DNA of 64,000 bases from Branchiostoma floridae (lineage: Eukaryota; Chordata; Leptocardii; Amphioxiformes; Branchiostomatidae), in NCBI RefSeq assembly GCF_000003815.2, contig NC_049994.1, positions 4,692,534 through 4,756,533 of the forward strand, given 5' to 3'. Shown in pieces: positions 63,557 to 64,000 of the stretch. The position numbers were made by a program, and so were the translations under genes. The notes beneath the pieces are model-generated. The model did no database searches and was not told the origin of the DNA. It worked only from the letters and a program-made list of their open reading frames with translations. The first letter of the stretch is position 1; every line of letters starts with the position of its first letter.

Positions 63557-64000
63557 GAAATCTTGAAATAGAATTAATATCTATGCATACGTAAAGTGTT
63601 TCGCATTCCGCCTTTCCATTACTTTTTCCTGACTTATATGTTTTGAATTTGTCCATAAATGTTTAAGTTTCGACGCAAATATCTGTATCTGTATCAATAT
63701 AGCCGGTATAACTGCCTTTCTTCGTAACACACCAGCTTCACAGGCATGCGGCGCGGCAACATTTGGTTGTATTACACTAAACGACCGGTCATACCTAAAT
63801 TTTGTACATCTATCTGCAAGAGTCCTTAAAAGTATTCAGTGAAGAATCTCCCACTGTGTTTGATGATAAAAAATTCCACTCTACGACAGTTCTGGGGAAA
63901 TGCGAGTTTTTGAACACATCAATCCTAGGTTGGTAACTCTGGTTCTTGCAGGCATGATTATTTCTTGTTCTTTTTGAGCTGGAATTAGATACTTATCAGT

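Noticed and set aside
1-64000. CRISPR array, operons or bacterial features
   Set aside because: Introns, SINEs, MITEs and SECIS show this is animal nuclear DNA; the regular tandem repeats have no unique spacers.

Overview
The window looks like animal nuclear DNA, most likely from an invertebrate chordate such as amphioxus (Branchiostoma). This is inferred from small exons in long introns, very dense short non-autonomous DNA transposons (MITEs), several tRNA-derived SINE families, Penelope-like and LINE debris, and multi-family chordate genes. No species assignment can be proved from the sequence alone. Two 100-base runs of N mark assembly gaps.

Three genes can be built exon by exon. (1) On the minus strand, 26429 to 9609, eleven phase-consistent exons encode a 647-residue protein with an acidic N-terminus, a 14-residue repeat tract, a bHLH, an HMG box and a C-terminal CW-type zinc finger. 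bHLH plus HMG box is the architecture of MEIOSIN (BHMG1), the STRA8 partner that starts meiosis. The added CW finger, a family that reads methylated H3K4, is the notable part. A candidate TATA box and 5' untranslated exon lie at 28.35-28.58 kb. (2) On the plus strand, 35111 to 48435, four phase-consistent exons encode a thioredoxin-like Rdx-family protein (SelW/MIEN1/SelH type) whose redox motif is Cys-Glu-Lys-UGA. A very good type II SECIS element follows at 49257-49337, so this is a selenoprotein that ordinary ORF calling misses. A second in-frame UGA is followed by 61 open codons ending in the prenylation-like tetrapeptide CSIL. (3) On the minus strand, 55575 to 52532, exons around a gap encode a secreted precursor with a hydrophobic signal and a short peptide followed by Gly-Lys-Arg, an amidation and cleavage site.

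A first coding exon of a further minus-strand gene (3642-3574) runs off the left side of the window. Weaker exon candidates lie at 49.5-50.0, 51.2-52.4 and 59.8 kb.

Layout: 1-9 kb is the start of the left gene plus nested transposons; 9-28.6 kb is the MEIOSIN-like gene; 28.6-35 kb is intergenic and repeat-rich; 35-49.4 kb is the selenoprotein gene, whose 11.9 kb first intron holds a roughly 14-unit tandem array; 50-52 kb is a CpG/E-box-rich promoter-like stretch; 52.5-55.6 kb is the peptide precursor; 56-64 kb is a LINE nested in a MITE, SINEs and a 43-bp tandem repeat. Most of the remaining DNA is interspersed repeats, often with intact target-site duplications.
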